DNA of 64,000 bases from Streptomyces sp. MNU76. Lineage in GTDB: Bacteria > Actinomycetota > Actinomycetes > Streptomycetales > Streptomycetaceae. The DNA lies in NCBI RefSeq assembly GCF_020982545.1, contig NZ_JAJKLK010000024.1, forward strand, positions 434,001 to 498,000. The letters run 5' to 3'. The notes beneath the pieces were generated by a model that was not told the origin of the DNA, searched no databases, and worked only from the letters and a program-made list of their open reading frames with translations. Both the position numbers and the translations under genes were made by a program. This document shows positions 1 through 8,889 of this stretch, in pieces (the first letter of the stretch is position 1; each line of letters begins with the position of its first letter).

Positions 1-558
1 GTGCGGGTCGTCGACCATGCCGTCCTCCAGGGCCTCGGTCATCGCCTGGAGTCCGGCCAGCGGCGTGCGCAGGTCGTGGGAGATCCAGGCCACCAGCTCA
101 CGGCGGGAGGCCTCCAGGGCCTGCTCGCGCTCCCGGGAAGCGGCCAGCCTGGCGCTGGTCGAGGCCAGCTGACGGCTCAGCTGGGCGAGTTCGGCGGTGA
201 GCGCGGTGGTGGGCGGGACGAAACTGCCGTCGTCACCGAGGGCACGGGTGGCCTCGGCGAGGGCCCTGCTTCCCCGGACGACACGGCGGCCCAGCAGCAG
301 GGCGACGGCGAAGGAGGCGACGGCGGCCATGAGGCACACCATCGTCACCACCCACAGGTCGTGCTCCGACAGGAGCATCGCCCAGGACACCAGCATCGTT
401 CCGGCGAGCATCGCGGCGACCGTGACGGCCGCGACGACGGCCAGGGACAACGCGACCGACCGGTCGCGGAGCAGCCGCAGGGCCGCCGCACCGGTCAGCC
501 CCGCGGCCGCCGCACCGACGGCCGCGTAGAGGGCGATGAGCAGCGTGTCACCGACCAT
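1..558 (-). CDS. Sensor histidine kinase, C-terminus outside window
   Basis: This membrane sensor kinase would phosphorylate the response regulator encoded immediately upstream of it. Read on the minus strand from an ATG at 558, it has two N-terminal hydrophobic helices, then a HAMP/coiled stretch (LAEATRALGDDG) and the start of the dimerisation domain with the H-box SHDLRTPL. The phospho-accepting His is the one in that motif. The ATP-binding domain lies beyond base 1. The start overlaps the regulator's stop by 11 bp, which indicates translational coupling in one operon. There is no recognisable extracytoplasmic ligand domain, so the signal cannot be guessed. Confidence 0.85.
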   Translation of the reverse strand, partial: MVGDTLLIALYAAVGAAAAGLTGAAALRLLRDRSVALSLAVVAAVTVAAMLAGTMLVSWAMLLSEHDLWVVTMVCLMAAVASFAVALLLGRRVVRGSRALAEATRALGDDGSFVPPTTALTAELAQLSRQLASTSARLAASREREQALEASRRELVAWISHDLRTPLAGLQAMTEALEDGMVDDPH

Positions 559-1282
559 CGTCGGCTCCTCTCCCGTGCGTACCGTCCGACGGGAGAGGGT
601 CGAAACGGTAACCGACCCCCCAGACGGTACTGATCAGATGAGGTCTGGCAGGGTCGTCCTCGACCTTCTCCCGCAGCCTCCGGACGTGGACCGTCACAGT
701 CGACAGGTCACCGAACTCCCAGCCCCAGACCTGGAGCATGAGTTCCTCCCGGCTCGTCGCCCGGCCGGGGTTGCGCAGGAAGAACTCCAGCAGATCGAAC
801 TCCCTCGTCGTGAGGGCCAGTTCGCGGCCACTGCGCATGGCGCGTCGGGCGGTGGGATCCAAGGCGAGCGGGCCGCTGCGCAGCCAGGGCTCCGCGGGCA
901 CGGTCGGGGCGGTGGCCAGGGATCCGGCGCGGCGGAGCACCGACTCCACGCGCAACACCAGCTCGCGCGGACTGAAGGGCTTGGTGACGTAGTCGTCCGC
1001 TCCGACCTCCAAGCCGAGAATGCGATCCTCCTCGTCCCCGCGCGCGGTCAGCATGATCACCGGCAGCGGTCCGTGCTCGCGAATCCGGCGGCACACCTCC
1101 AGCCCGTCCATTCCCGGCAGCATCAGGTCCAGCACCACCAGGTCGGGCGGCCGGGAGGCTGCCGTCGACACGGCGCTGGGACCGTCGGCGGCGACGTCGA
1201 CCGAGAAGCCCGCCCGCTGCAGATACCCCGCGACGACTTCGGAGACAGTGGGATCGTCGTCCACGACAAGTACGCGTTTCAC
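548..1282 (-). CDS. OmpR/PhoB-family response regulator
   Basis: This is a DNA-binding response regulator of 244 aa. The receiver domain (about 1-120) shows the acidic pair DDDP near residue 8, the phospho-acceptor in VLDLMLPGMDG, the TARGDEEDRI loop and the conserved Lys in YVTKPFSP. A C-terminal winged helix (about 135-230) includes TTREFDLL and VWGVGYRF. It is the first gene of a minus-strand operon with the kinase that follows. The intergenic space before the divergent glycosyltransferase holds twin 21-bp repeats that are plausible binding sites for it. Confidence 0.92.
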   Translation of the reverse strand: MKRVLVVDDDPTVSEVVAGYLQRAGFSVDVAADGPSAVSTAASRPPDLVVLDLMLPGMDGLEVCRRIREHGPLPVIMLTARGDEEDRILGLEVGADDYVTKPFSPRELVLRVESVLRRAGSLATAPTVPAEPWLRSGPLALDPTARRAMRSGRELALTTREFDLLEFFLRNPGRATSREELMLQVWGWEFGDLSTVTVHVRRLREKVEDDPARPHLISTVWGVGYRFDPLPSDGTHGRGADDGR

Positions 1283-1330
1283 ACGAGTGAGTCTCGCACC
1301 GGCGTTCCGTCCCCCACCGGGGCGGTGGGG

Positions 1331-1377
1331 GACGTCAGCGATCCGTAAGGAACGGCGACGTCAGCGATCCGTAAGGA
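1331..1377. promoter_or_regulatory. Twin 21-bp direct repeats in divergent promoter region
   Basis: Two identical 21-bp copies, starting GACGTCAGCGATCC and ending GTAAGGA, occupy 1331-1351 and 1357-1377 with a 26-bp period. They lie between the divergent starts of the response regulator (1282) and the glycosyltransferase (1422). OmpR-type regulators often bind direct repeats. That these are its sites is inference from position only. Confidence 0.5.
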
Positions 1378-1421
1378 TGCCAAGTCCCTTATGTCCGCTC
1401 TGCGTTCGTAGGCTCAGTGGG

Positions 1422-2156
1422 GTGATCGAGACAACTCCTCTCTCCGTGGACGTCGTGCTGCCCTGCCTCGACGAGGCCGAAGCCCTGCCCTGGGTGCTGC
1501 ACCGCATCCCGCCCGGCTGGCGCGCGATCGTCGTCGACAACGGCTCCACCGACGGTTCCCCCGACATCGCCCGCGATCTCGGGGCGCATGTGGTCCACGA
1601 GCCCCGCCGCGGCTTCGGTGCCGCCTGTCACGCGGGGCTCACCGCTGCCACGGCCGACGTGGTCTGCTTCTGCGACTGCGACGCCTCCCTCGACCCCCGT
1701 CTGTTGCCGGCTGTCGCCGGACCCGTCCTCAACGGCTCCGCCGACCTGGCCATGTGCCGACGTCGGCCCACAACACTCGGGGCTTGGCCCCCGCACGCCC
1801 GGCTCGCCAATCTCGAACTGGCTCGGCTGGTCCGTCGTCGTACCGGTCTGCCCTTGCGTGACCTGGGTCCGATGCGCGCGGCTCGCCGCGAAGCGCTGCT
1901 GGGCCTGGGCCTGAGCGATCGGCGCTCCGGCTACCCGCTGCAGATGCTCGTCCGTGCCGCCGACGCCGGCTGGCGCATCCAGGAGACGGACGTGCCGTAC
2001 CACCCGCGCACGGGCCGCTCGAAGGTCACCGGTACCTGGCGCGGTACCTGGCAGGCGGTCCGTGACATGCGCGCCGTTCTCGCAGAACAACAGCCGGTCG
2101 CCGTCGGCCAGAACTCCACCGGACCGGACGCCTCGGTCGCAGGGGGCGCGCGATGA
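1422..2156 (+). CDS. Family 2 glycosyltransferase
   Basis: This is a GT-A fold glycosyltransferase of 244 aa that transfers a sugar from an activated donor. The N-terminus carries VDVVLPCLDEAEALP, followed by VVDNGSTDGS and a DxD-like CDCDASLDP, all typical of GT2 nucleotide-sugar binding. The GTG at 1422 is the first start that precedes the conserved beta strand without running back into the regulator region. Its stop overlaps the next start (ATGA), so it forms an operon with the TIGR04282 and methyltransferase genes. No transmembrane segment is obvious. The acceptor is unknown. Confidence 0.85.
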   Translation: MIETTPLSVDVVLPCLDEAEALPWVLHRIPPGWRAIVVDNGSTDGSPDIARDLGAHVVHEPRRGFGAACHAGLTAATADVVCFCDCDASLDPRLLPAVAGPVLNGSADLAMCRRRPTTLGAWPPHARLANLELARLVRRRTGLPLRDLGPMRAARREALLGLGLSDRRSGYPLQMLVRAADAGWRIQETDVPYHPRTGRSKVTGTWRGTWQAVRDMRAVLAEQQPVAVGQNSTGPDASVAGGAR

Positions 2157-2800
2157 CCATCGTCACTGCGGCGGCCACACTGCTGATCATCGCCAAGGAA
2201 CCGGTTCCCGGCCGCGTCAAGACCCGGCTCACGCCGCCCTACACGCCCTCCGAGGCGGCGGCCCTGGCCGAGGCCGCGCTCACCGACACCCTGCACACCC
2301 TGCTCCGGGTCCCGGCCCGGCGCCGGGTGCTCGTCCTCGACGGAACGCCGGGCCCGTGGCTGCAGTCAGGCTTCGACATCGTCCCGCAGGTGCCAGGAGG
2401 GCTGGACGAGCGGATCGCGGGCGCCTTCGCCCTCTGCGACGACGGGCCGGCGTTGCTGGTCGGCATGGACACCCCGCAGCTCACCGCCGACCTGCTGGCC
2501 GATGTCGGCAGGGACGGCCACGACGCGTGGTTCGGCCCGGCCGCCGACGGCGGCTTCTGGGCGCTCGGTCTCGCCGACCCCTCCCACGCCGGGCCTCTCG
2601 TCCGGGGCGTCCCGATGTCCACCGAACGCACCGGCCCGATTCTGCGACGCAGACTCGTCGAGGCGGGTCTGGCGGTCTGTGACCTCCCGCTGCTGCGGGA
2701 CGTCGACACCGCGTCCGATGCGGCCTCGGTCGCCGGTCTGTGTCCACCCGGCTCGAGATTCGCCACCGCCCTGGACTTGCTCGCGGAGGTCGCCCGGTGA
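2153..2800 (+). CDS. TIGR04282 / DUF2064 glycosyltransferase-like protein
   Basis: This 215-aa protein resembles the TIGR04282 family, distant relatives of CofC and other nucleotidyl/glycosyl transferases, sometimes named arsenosugar biosynthesis glycosyltransferase. Recognisable elements are LLIIAKEPVPGRVKTRL at the N-terminus (nucleotide-binding KxPxxGxVKTRL pattern), VGMDTPQLTA and FGPAADGGFWALGL. The start overlaps the upstream glycosyltransferase stop by 4 bp and the stop overlaps the methyltransferase GTG. The family is often found beside GT2 and SAM-methyltransferase genes. The actual product of this trio is not known to me, and the arsenosugar label should not be taken literally. Confidence 0.82.
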   Translation: MTIVTAAATLLIIAKEPVPGRVKTRLTPPYTPSEAAALAEAALTDTLHTLLRVPARRRVLVLDGTPGPWLQSGFDIVPQVPGGLDERIAGAFALCDDGPALLVGMDTPQLTADLLADVGRDGHDAWFGPAADGGFWALGLADPSHAGPLVRGVPMSTERTGPILRRRLVEAGLAVCDLPLLRDVDTASDAASVAGLCPPGSRFATALDLLAEVAR

Positions 2801-3663
2801 GCGGCGCGGCTGTCGGTACGGAATCCGTCGTCGAGCCGACGGAACGAAGCGACACGGCGTCCCAGTCTCAGACGGGCGTGCTGCTGCCCGAGCGGCTCGT
2901 CGTGCCTTCCACCGCCCGCTCGGTGACGTCCGCGACGCCGGGCGAGCCCTGGTCGGACGACCCTTACGCCGAGGCCCTGCGCACCGGCCGGGGCCCGCTG
3001 TACCTGCGCCGCCTGGGGCCCGGCACTCACGGGGAGGCCCAACTGTTCCCCCTGGAGGTGGAGCGCTGGTGTGCCGCCCCCGACGCCGCCGACACCAAGG
3101 TGCTGGGCCGTTGTACCGGCCCGGTCCTGGACGTCGGCTGCGGTCCAGGACGCCTGGTGGCCGCACTGGCCTCACGTGGCGGCACAGCCCTCGGCGTGGA
3201 CGTCAGCCCGGCCGCCGTCGCCCGGACCCGGCAGCACGGCGGAGCCGCCCTGCGACGCTCCGTCTTCGACCGCCTGCCCAGAGAGGGCCGCTGGGGCACC
3301 GTCCTGCTGATGGACGGCAACGTCGGAATCGGGGGAGACCCTTCGGCCCTGCTCGCCCGCCTGCGCGACCTCCTCCGCCCCGGTGGCCGCCTCCTGGCCG
3401 AGGCGGCGGACGAAGACGTGGACCAGCGTCTCACCGTCCGCGTGGAGGACGCCCACGGCCGCCACGGCCGCCCCTTCCTCTGGGCCCGCGTCGGTACGAC
3501 CGGCCTGCTGCGCGCGGCCGACTCCACCGGCTGGATCCTCACCGGCCGGTGGAGTGTCGATGGGCGCTCCTTCCTGGAACTGCACCGCGCCCCGTCGGAG
3601 CGCCAGGAGTCGGCCTCCCGGCCGGGCACGTCGCGGCGCCCGGCCACGCCCCGTAGCCGGTGA
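2797..3663 (+). CDS. Class I SAM-dependent methyltransferase
   Basis: This is a 288-aa methyltransferase. The SAM-binding glycine motif is VLDVGCGPGRLVAAL near residue 110, followed by the acidic GVDVSP and later a post-I MDGNVGIGGDP and LLRPGGRLLAE. The start is taken as the GTG at 2797, which overlaps the preceding stop in a GTGA; an in-frame start at 2740 would overlap the TIGR04282 gene by 61 bp. It is the last gene of a tightly coupled three-gene operon. The substrate is unknown. The N-terminal 40 residues look disordered. Confidence 0.85.
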   Translation: MSGAAVGTESVVEPTERSDTASQSQTGVLLPERLVVPSTARSVTSATPGEPWSDDPYAEALRTGRGPLYLRRLGPGTHGEAQLFPLEVERWCAAPDAADTKVLGRCTGPVLDVGCGPGRLVAALASRGGTALGVDVSPAAVARTRQHGGAALRRSVFDRLPREGRWGTVLLMDGNVGIGGDPSALLARLRDLLRPGGRLLAEAADEDVDQRLTVRVEDAHGRHGRPFLWARVGTTGLLRAADSTGWILTGRWSVDGRSFLELHRAPSERQESASRPGTSRRPATPRSR

Positions 3664-3714
3664 GGGGCCGCAGGTCGACGTCATGTCCCGGCTCCATGGA
3701 CAGGGTTCGACGAC

Positions 3715-4332
3715 GTGTCATTCACCGCGGTGCCGTTTGCCTTCGCCGCGGTGCTCTTCTACAGCACCTACAAACTCCTCAAGGGCGACGAGGAGGGCTT
3801 CGACCCCGGCAAGAGCTTCACGCTGCGGGTGCTGCGCAAGGTCATCCCGGTTCGGGACGAGTACGCGGGCATGAGGTTCACCGTCAAGGAGGCCGGGAAG
3901 CGCGTGGCCACGCCGCTGCTCGCGGTGTTGGCCGCCATCGAGGCGGCCGACCTGGTGTTCGCGGTCGACAGCGTGCCCGCAGTTCTCGCAGTGAGCGACG
4001 ACCTCTTCATCGTCTACACCAGCAACGCGTTCGCCATTCTGGGTCTGCGCGCCCTGTATTTCCTGCTCGCGGGGCTGCTCGACCGTTTCCACTACCTGAA
4101 CATGGGCCTGGTGGTGATCCTCGGCTTCATCGGCGTCGAACTGGTCTTTCAGGCGGCTCACAAGACGATCAGCCCCAGCGTCCCGGAGATCCCTTCGCCG
4201 ATCAGCCTCGCGGTCGTCGTCGTTGTGCTGGCCGGATCCGTCGTTCTCGGTCTGCTCCGGCCGGCCACGGCCCATCAGGCTCCTGAAGCGCAGGCGGACA
4301 CGGCTGCCGATGACCCGGGGTCGACCGGTTGA
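3715..4332 (+). pseudogene. TerC-family membrane protein, 5'-truncated
   Basis: TerC/Alx proteins are 7-9 TM metal-ion-linked membrane proteins of about 300-350 aa. Only the C-terminal 205 residues remain here: STYKLLKGDEEG, then the second conserved repeat AAIEAADLVFAVDSVPA with its acidic membrane residues, and three further TM segments. The first half, which normally holds the SxDNLFVF repeat, is missing. The frame opens with a GTG directly in the middle of the family alignment, only 51 bp after the methyltransferase stop. This looks like a deletion that fused the methyltransferase 3' flank to a TerC remnant. Function is unlikely. Confidence 0.8.
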
Positions 4333-4335
4333 AGA

Positions 4336-4539
4336 ATGAGTAAGACCGAGCATGAGACTGGCCCTCAGGGGGTGCCGGTGTGCCCGGCCTGTCGGCAGCC
4401 CTTGAACATGAGCGTCACGAGACGGCACAAGACCTTGGGAGTGTTCGTCCCCGTGTGGGGCCCGGACCCCTGTCACAACCCCCACTGTTCCGAGTACATG
4501 GCGGAGACGGAGCCCGGCAACCACCCACGGAGGCGTTGA
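4336..4539 (+). CDS. Small Cys-rich (zinc-ribbon-like) protein
   Basis: This 67-aa protein has two metal-ligand-like pairs, CPAC near residue 16 and CHNPHC near residue 46, separated by the basic block RRHKTLGVFVPVWGP. The spacing suggests a single zinc ribbon. I do not recognise a named family, although short proteins with a similar RRHKTLG-VPVWGP-PC layout occur in streptomycetes. It starts 3 bp after the TerC remnant stop, so it may have been the distal gene of the original terC operon. Confidence 0.55.
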   Translation: MSKTEHETGPQGVPVCPACRQPLNMSVTRRHKTLGVFVPVWGPDPCHNPHCSEYMAETEPGNHPRRR

Positions 4540-4892
4540 CAGCCACGCATCCGCCACCGGGCCGCAGTCCCCTGTGCGGGCTGCCCTCCTCGCCGGTTCG
4601 GTGGCTTCGCCGACGCGGTTCCCGCCGTCCCGGTGGTCCACGAGTCGGCAGATGCGCAGGCGTGTGCTCTCCAGCTTCTCGCGTTCCGTCGGGTGAGTCG
4701 TATGGCAGGAAGTCGAAGTGGATGGCCTACGGGCAGGACGTGCGTGAGCGGGAGCTGCGAGAAATGAGGCATTTCGCCCGCCTCGCCGTCGGCCGAGGCG
4801 CCTGGTGAGGTGTTTGGGTTGCGGCCGCGAGGGGACCTGGGAAGCGGAGCCGGGGACGTGTGATGCGGATTTTCGGCTGAAGGGCTCTGGTC
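4540..4892. other. Gene-free degenerate stretch
   Basis: I see no convincing coding region in either strand. The only structure is a 7-bp-stem hairpin around 4780-4801 (CGCCTCG/CGAGGCG with an 8-nt loop). The codon pattern here is not consistent in any frame, which fits eroded sequence between two small Cys-rich genes. Confidence 0.5.
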
Positions 4893-5099
4893 ATGAACTG
4901 TTACGAGTGTGCTCAGCAACGCCGTACGGCGGCCGCCGTCGCTGTGTGCTGCGTGTGCGGAGCGGCTGTGTGCGCCGATCACGTACGTTCCGAGAGCAAG
5001 GTGCTGCGCGGGCCCGCCAGTCCGGGGAAAGTGACGCACGACCGGGCAGCCCGTCAGCTGACCTGTCCGGTGTGCCGGGCGGCGGAGCAATCCCCGTGA
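4893..5099 (+). CDS. DUF2180-like small zinc-binding protein
   Basis: This 68-aa protein opens with MNCYECA and contains CCVCGAAVCADH and a C-terminal CPVCRAAE. That set of paired cysteines with a His matches the DUF2180 pattern of actinobacteria, probably a treble-clef or B-box-like zinc site. The ATG at 4893 is preceded by a weak GGGCTCTGGTC region. It stands alone on the plus strand, 78 bp before the TrkA-like pseudogene. The role of DUF2180 proteins is unknown. Confidence 0.7.
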   Translation: MNCYECAQQRRTAAAVAVCCVCGAAVCADHVRSESKVLRGPASPGKVTHDRAARQLTCPVCRAAEQSP

Positions 5100-5176
5100 G
5101 GTCGCGGTCCCATCGCCCTCCTCACCTCGAACGCGTGCATGGAAACTGCTGCCGGGCTGCGGCAAAATGATCTTTC

Positions 5177-6510
5177 ATGTCCTCCCTCCCGCGCCAACTG
5201 CGGTCCCGCAGCGGGCACATGATCGTCTGCGGTGATGACGGACTGGCTCACCGGCTGTCCGGCGAACTGCGCGAGGTCTACCGCGAGCAGGTCACGCTCG
5301 TCACTCCCGCCCGCGCCGGTGTTGCTCCGGGCGCGTCGCCCACCGGCCGGGAACGGGCCACGGCGCTCTTCGGGCGGGTGCCCTGGGCGATGACGTGGGC
5401 CGCGGGCACCGTGCCGGATGCCGCCGAGGACGTGCAGAGGCTTGAGGCGTCGGAGCTCACCGACGAGGTGCTGGCCGCGGCCGGTGTGGCAGGAGCCGTC
5501 GCGGTCGCCCCTGGTGTACGAGGACGATGAGGTGAACATCCGCGCGGCCTTGATCGCCCGGCGGCTCAACCCGCAGCTGCGGCTGGTGATCCGGCTCTAC
5601 AACCGCAAGGCCTGGTCCAGCAGCTGGAGGAACTGCTGGACCAGGCCGCCGTGGTCGCCTCGCCGGGGCTGGACCCGGTGGCTCTGGACACCTCCACCAC
5701 CGTCCCGTCCGACGCGGACACCGCTGCACCGGCACTGGCCGCCACCGCCGTCGCGGGCACCAGCAAGGTCGTTCAGGCGGACGGGCTGCTGCTGCGCGCG
5801 GTGGAACGCACTCCACCGCGCCGCGGTGAGGTCGCCGACCCCGGCCTCTGCACCTTGGCTCTGCTGCCCGCCGCCTGCGCATCCCCACCGTCATCGGAGA
5901 CGTCGCCGAGGAGGGCGTCCTGGAGTCCGCCAAGGTTCACCGCGCGCACGCCCTGCTCGCCCTGACCAGCTCCGACACCATCACCCTCGAAGCCGCCCTG
6001 GACGCCCGCTCCGTCAATTCCGACCTGCGGGTCGCGCTGCGGCTGTACGACGACGACTTCGCCGCCGCGGTCGACCGCACTCTGCGGGCCGCCCACCCGC
6101 ACGCTCTCACTCGCAGCCGCAGCGTCTCCAGCCTCGCGGCCCCGGCGTTCGCCGGTGCGATGATGGGCCGCCAGATCCTCGGCGCCATCCCCGTCGAACG
6201 CAAGGTGCTGCTGTTCGCCGCCCTCGTCGTCGCCGGGCACCCGCGGCTGGAGGGCCGCACGGTCGCCGGAGCCTTCCGTCCTGGGGCCTGGCGCGTCCTG
6301 GCCCTGGACGCCGCAGCCCCCGACCGGCGCCCCGACCTTGCCGCGGCACATCCGGCCGACGGCGACGACCGGCCTCCCGGGCTGGTCTGGGAACTGCACC
6401 CCGGATATGTCCTGCGGCCCGAGGACCGGGTCGTCCTGGCTACCACCCGGCAGGGTCTGGCCGAGCTCCTCGGCTGCCACCCCCGGTCGGCCGATCCCGC
6501 CGCACCGTAG
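5177..6510 (+). pseudogene. TrkA/RCK-type NAD-binding protein with three frame breaks
   Basis: The reading frame resembles proteins with tandem Rossmann-type NAD-binding (TrkA-N/RCK) domains linked to K+ transport. Consecutive pieces in three frames make one protein. Frame 1 gives SGHMIVCGDDGLAHRLSGEL (first Rossmann motif). Frame 2 gives LVYEDDEVNIRAALIARRLNP (about 5507-5607). Frame 3 gives LVQQLEELLDQAAVVASPGLDP to about 5870. A last frame gives IPTVIGDVAEEGVLESAKV through the stop at 6510, with LALTSSDTITLEAAL as the second domain. Breaks fall near 5505, 5608 and 5870. Three separate indels make recoding unlikely, so I call it a pseudogene; sequencing error remains an alternative. Confidence 0.75.
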
Positions 6511-6715
6511 AAACCGGTCGCCCCACACCGCAGACCCGCTCCCGCGAGCCGACCGCCCTGACCCCGGGCGACTGTCGCGGCGCGCGGAGGCGGTGCGTGG
6601 CACCGGCATCAAGGGAGCGTAAAGATTGCCGGAACCTGGCAGTGTTTTGCCGTCGCTCATATGTGAGGATGCGGTCACCGGCGCGGTGACAATGGGGGAG
6701 AGGCGGTGAGCGCGG

Positions 6716-7231
6716 ATGACCTGGTTTCTGGGTCTCGGCATCGCAGGAGTCGTACTCCTCGTCCTGTCCCTCGTTCTCGACGGTGTCCTTGAGGGCCTCT
6801 TCGGCGGCGTCGACGCTATGGACGGCCTCTTCGACGGCTGGCTGTCGCTCCCGGTCATCGCCGGCTTTGTATCCATGCTCGGCTTCTCCGGCGCGATCGT
6901 CATGGGCACCACCGGACTCGGCGCCGTCGGTGCCACCGCGATCGGCGTGCCCGCCGGGGCCGCCACGGGCTGGCTCGCGTACCGCCTCAGCCGCGCACTG
7001 TTGAACGACCGGGCCGGTGCCGCACCGCGCGACGACGACCTGATCGGTGCGGCGGGCTCCGTGGTGACGGCCATTCCGGCAGGCGGCTACGGCGAGGTGC
7101 TGGTCCACCGGGCCGGGCAGCCGGTGAAGCTCGCGGCCAAGAGCCCGGCCCCGGTGGCGCGAGGCGCCGAGATCTGGGTGGAGGAGGCGCTGTCGCAGAC
7201 AGCGGTCTCCGTACGCCCGGTCGAACGCTGA
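6716..7231 (+). CDS. NfeD-like / YqiJ-type membrane protein
   Basis: This 171-aa protein has three N-terminal membrane segments (TWFLGLGIAGVVLLVLSLVL, then LPVIAGFVSMLGFSGAI and a glycine-rich third). A C-terminal OB-fold-like domain contains LIGAAGSVVTAIPAGGYGEV. That is the layout of NfeD-like partners of flotillins. The flotillin gene follows 118 bp downstream on the same strand, which matches the known nfeD-flotillin association. It is likely to act in membrane microdomain organisation. The ATG at 6716 is preceded by GGTGAGCGC within a GAGAGGCGGTG purine-rich stretch. Confidence 0.78.
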   Translation: MTWFLGLGIAGVVLLVLSLVLDGVLEGLFGGVDAMDGLFDGWLSLPVIAGFVSMLGFSGAIVMGTTGLGAVGATAIGVPAGAATGWLAYRLSRALLNDRAGAAPRDDDLIGAAGSVVTAIPAGGYGEVLVHRAGQPVKLAAKSPAPVARGAEIWVEEALSQTAVSVRPVER

Positions 7232-7349
7232 CCCACCGCCCCGCGCCACACACCGGGCACCGAACAGCCGATACATCGGCGCTCTCGCATCCACCGCATG
7301 AACCCATATCGATCTGCCGTCCCCTGGGAGGGCTGAGGGGAAAGACATC

Positions 7350-8783
7350 ATGAGTCCAGTAGTCATCGCCGTGACAGGAGTCTTCGTACTCCTTGTCCTG
7401 CTCGCCCTCGTCGTGGTCACCCGCTACAAGGTCGCGGGTCCCAGTGAGGCGTTCATCGTGACCGGGCGGCGCGGCAAGCAGGCCACCGATCCGGAGACCG
7501 GTCGGGTGTTCACCGACAACAGCGGGCAGAAGGTCGTGGTCGGCGGCGGGGTGTTCGTCGTGCCGTTCGTGCAGCAGAAGTTCACCCTCGACCTGTCCTC
7601 CCGACACATCCCGATCGCGGTCCGGGGCGCGGTCACGCTGCGGGGTGTCAAGGCGCACCTGGAAGGTGTCGCCATTGTCAAGGTGGGCGGGACCGAGGAC
7701 TCGATCCGGGCCGCCGCGCAGCGGTTCCTGATGCAGCAGGACGGCATCGTCGGCTTCACCCAGGAGGTGCTGTCGGGCGCGCTGCGGGCCATCGTCGGCC
7801 GGATGTCCGTGGAGGACATCATCCGGGACCGGGCGGCGTTCGCCAGTCAGGTCGCCGAGGAGGCGGAGGCCAGTCTGTCCGGGCAGGGCCTGGTCCTGGA
7901 CGCCTTCCAGATCCAGGACATCACCACCGAGGGCTCCTATCTGGAGGACCTCGGCCGTCCGGAGGCCGCGCGCGCCAAGCAGGAGGCGGACATCGCCGAG
8001 GCCGTCGCCCGCCGTGCCGCCGAGCAGGCCCGGCTGAAGGCGGAGGAGGAGATCGCGATCGCCCAGCGGACCTTCTACCTCAAGCAGGCCGAGATCAAGG
8101 CGGAGACCGACGAGGCCGCAGCCCGTGCGGCAGCCGCCGGCCCGCTGGCCGAGGCGGCCCGTCAGCAGGAGGTGCTCAGCGAACAGGAAAAGGTCGCCGA
8201 ACGCCAGGCCGCGCTGACCGACCGCGAGCTGGACACCAAGGTCCGCAAGCCCGCCGACGCCGCCCGCTATCAGGCCGAGCAGGAGGCCGAGGCGCGTCGT
8301 GTCGCGCTGGTCAAGGAGGCCGAGGCAACTGCTGAGCGGGCCAGGCTGACGGGTGAGGGCGAGAAGGCGCAGCGCGCCGCGCTCGCCGCGGCAGTACGCA
8401 TCGAGGGTGAGGCGGAGGCCGCCGCCATCGGTGCGAAGGGTGCCGCCGAGGCCGAGGCGATGCAGAAGAAGGCCGACGCGTTCGCTCAGTACGGCGACGC
8501 GGCCGTTCTGCAGATGCTGGTGGAGGTGCTGCCGCAGGTGGTCGCCAAGGCGTCCGAGCCGCTCAGCGCCATCGACAAGATGACGGTGATCTCCACCGAC
8601 GGCGCCAGCCAGCTGTCCCGTACGGTCGCCGACAACGTGGCCCAGGGCCTCGAACTGCTCGGCTCCACCACCGGAGTCGACATCGCCGAGCTGCTGAAGG
8701 GCATCACCGGGCGTGCCGGTGCCGCACAGCCCGCCCCGACGGCGCCCGCTGAGACCAACGGGAAGGTCGAAATCACCGGCTGA
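7350..8783 (+). CDS. Flotillin / SPFH-domain protein
   Basis: This 477-aa protein has an N-terminal membrane anchor (VIAVTGVFVLLVLLALVVV), an SPFH/band-7 domain from about residue 30 to 210 (AFIVTGRRGKQ, VPFVQQKFTLDL), and a long alanine/glutamate-rich coiled coil (about 210-380). A C-terminal glycine/threonine-rich oligomerisation tail follows. Flotillins scaffold membrane microdomains in the inner membrane. A good ribosome-binding site (GAGGGGAAAG) precedes the ATG at 7350. It forms a two-gene unit with the NfeD-like gene and is followed by a strong hairpin terminator. Length and domain order look complete. Confidence 0.9.
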   Translation: MSPVVIAVTGVFVLLVLLALVVVTRYKVAGPSEAFIVTGRRGKQATDPETGRVFTDNSGQKVVVGGGVFVVPFVQQKFTLDLSSRHIPIAVRGAVTLRGVKAHLEGVAIVKVGGTEDSIRAAAQRFLMQQDGIVGFTQEVLSGALRAIVGRMSVEDIIRDRAAFASQVAEEAEASLSGQGLVLDAFQIQDITTEGSYLEDLGRPEAARAKQEADIAEAVARRAAEQARLKAEEEIAIAQRTFYLKQAEIKAETDEAAARAAAAGPLAEAARQQEVLSEQEKVAERQAALTDRELDTKVRKPADAARYQAEQEAEARRVALVKEAEATAERARLTGEGEKAQRAALAAAVRIEGEAEAAAIGAKGAAEAEAMQKKADAFAQYGDAAVLQMLVEVLPQVVAKASEPLSAIDKMTVISTDGASQLSRTVADNVAQGLELLGSTTGVDIAELLKGITGRAGAAQPAPTAPAETNGKVEITG

Positions 8784-8805
8784 CGTCGGCATCGAAGCGA
8801 GAAAG

Positions 8806-8837
8806 GCCCGGGCGGCCCTGCAACCAACCGCCCGGGC
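8806..8837 (+). terminator. Hairpin terminator after flotillin gene
   Basis: A perfect 10-bp stem pairs GCCCGGGCGG (8806-8815) with CCGCCCGGGC (8828-8837) around a 12-nt loop, 22 bp after the flotillin stop and followed by TTGTG. It is a typical GC-rich streptomycete terminator. Confidence 0.75.
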
Positions 8838-8889
8838 TTGTGCGAGAAGGGGGCCGCAGCTGTCCGGAATCGCACCGGAGCAAGGGTGC

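Noticed and set aside
5177..6510. Programmed frameshifting in the TrkA-like gene
   Set aside because: Three separate phase changes without slippery sequences are better explained by mutation or sequencing error.
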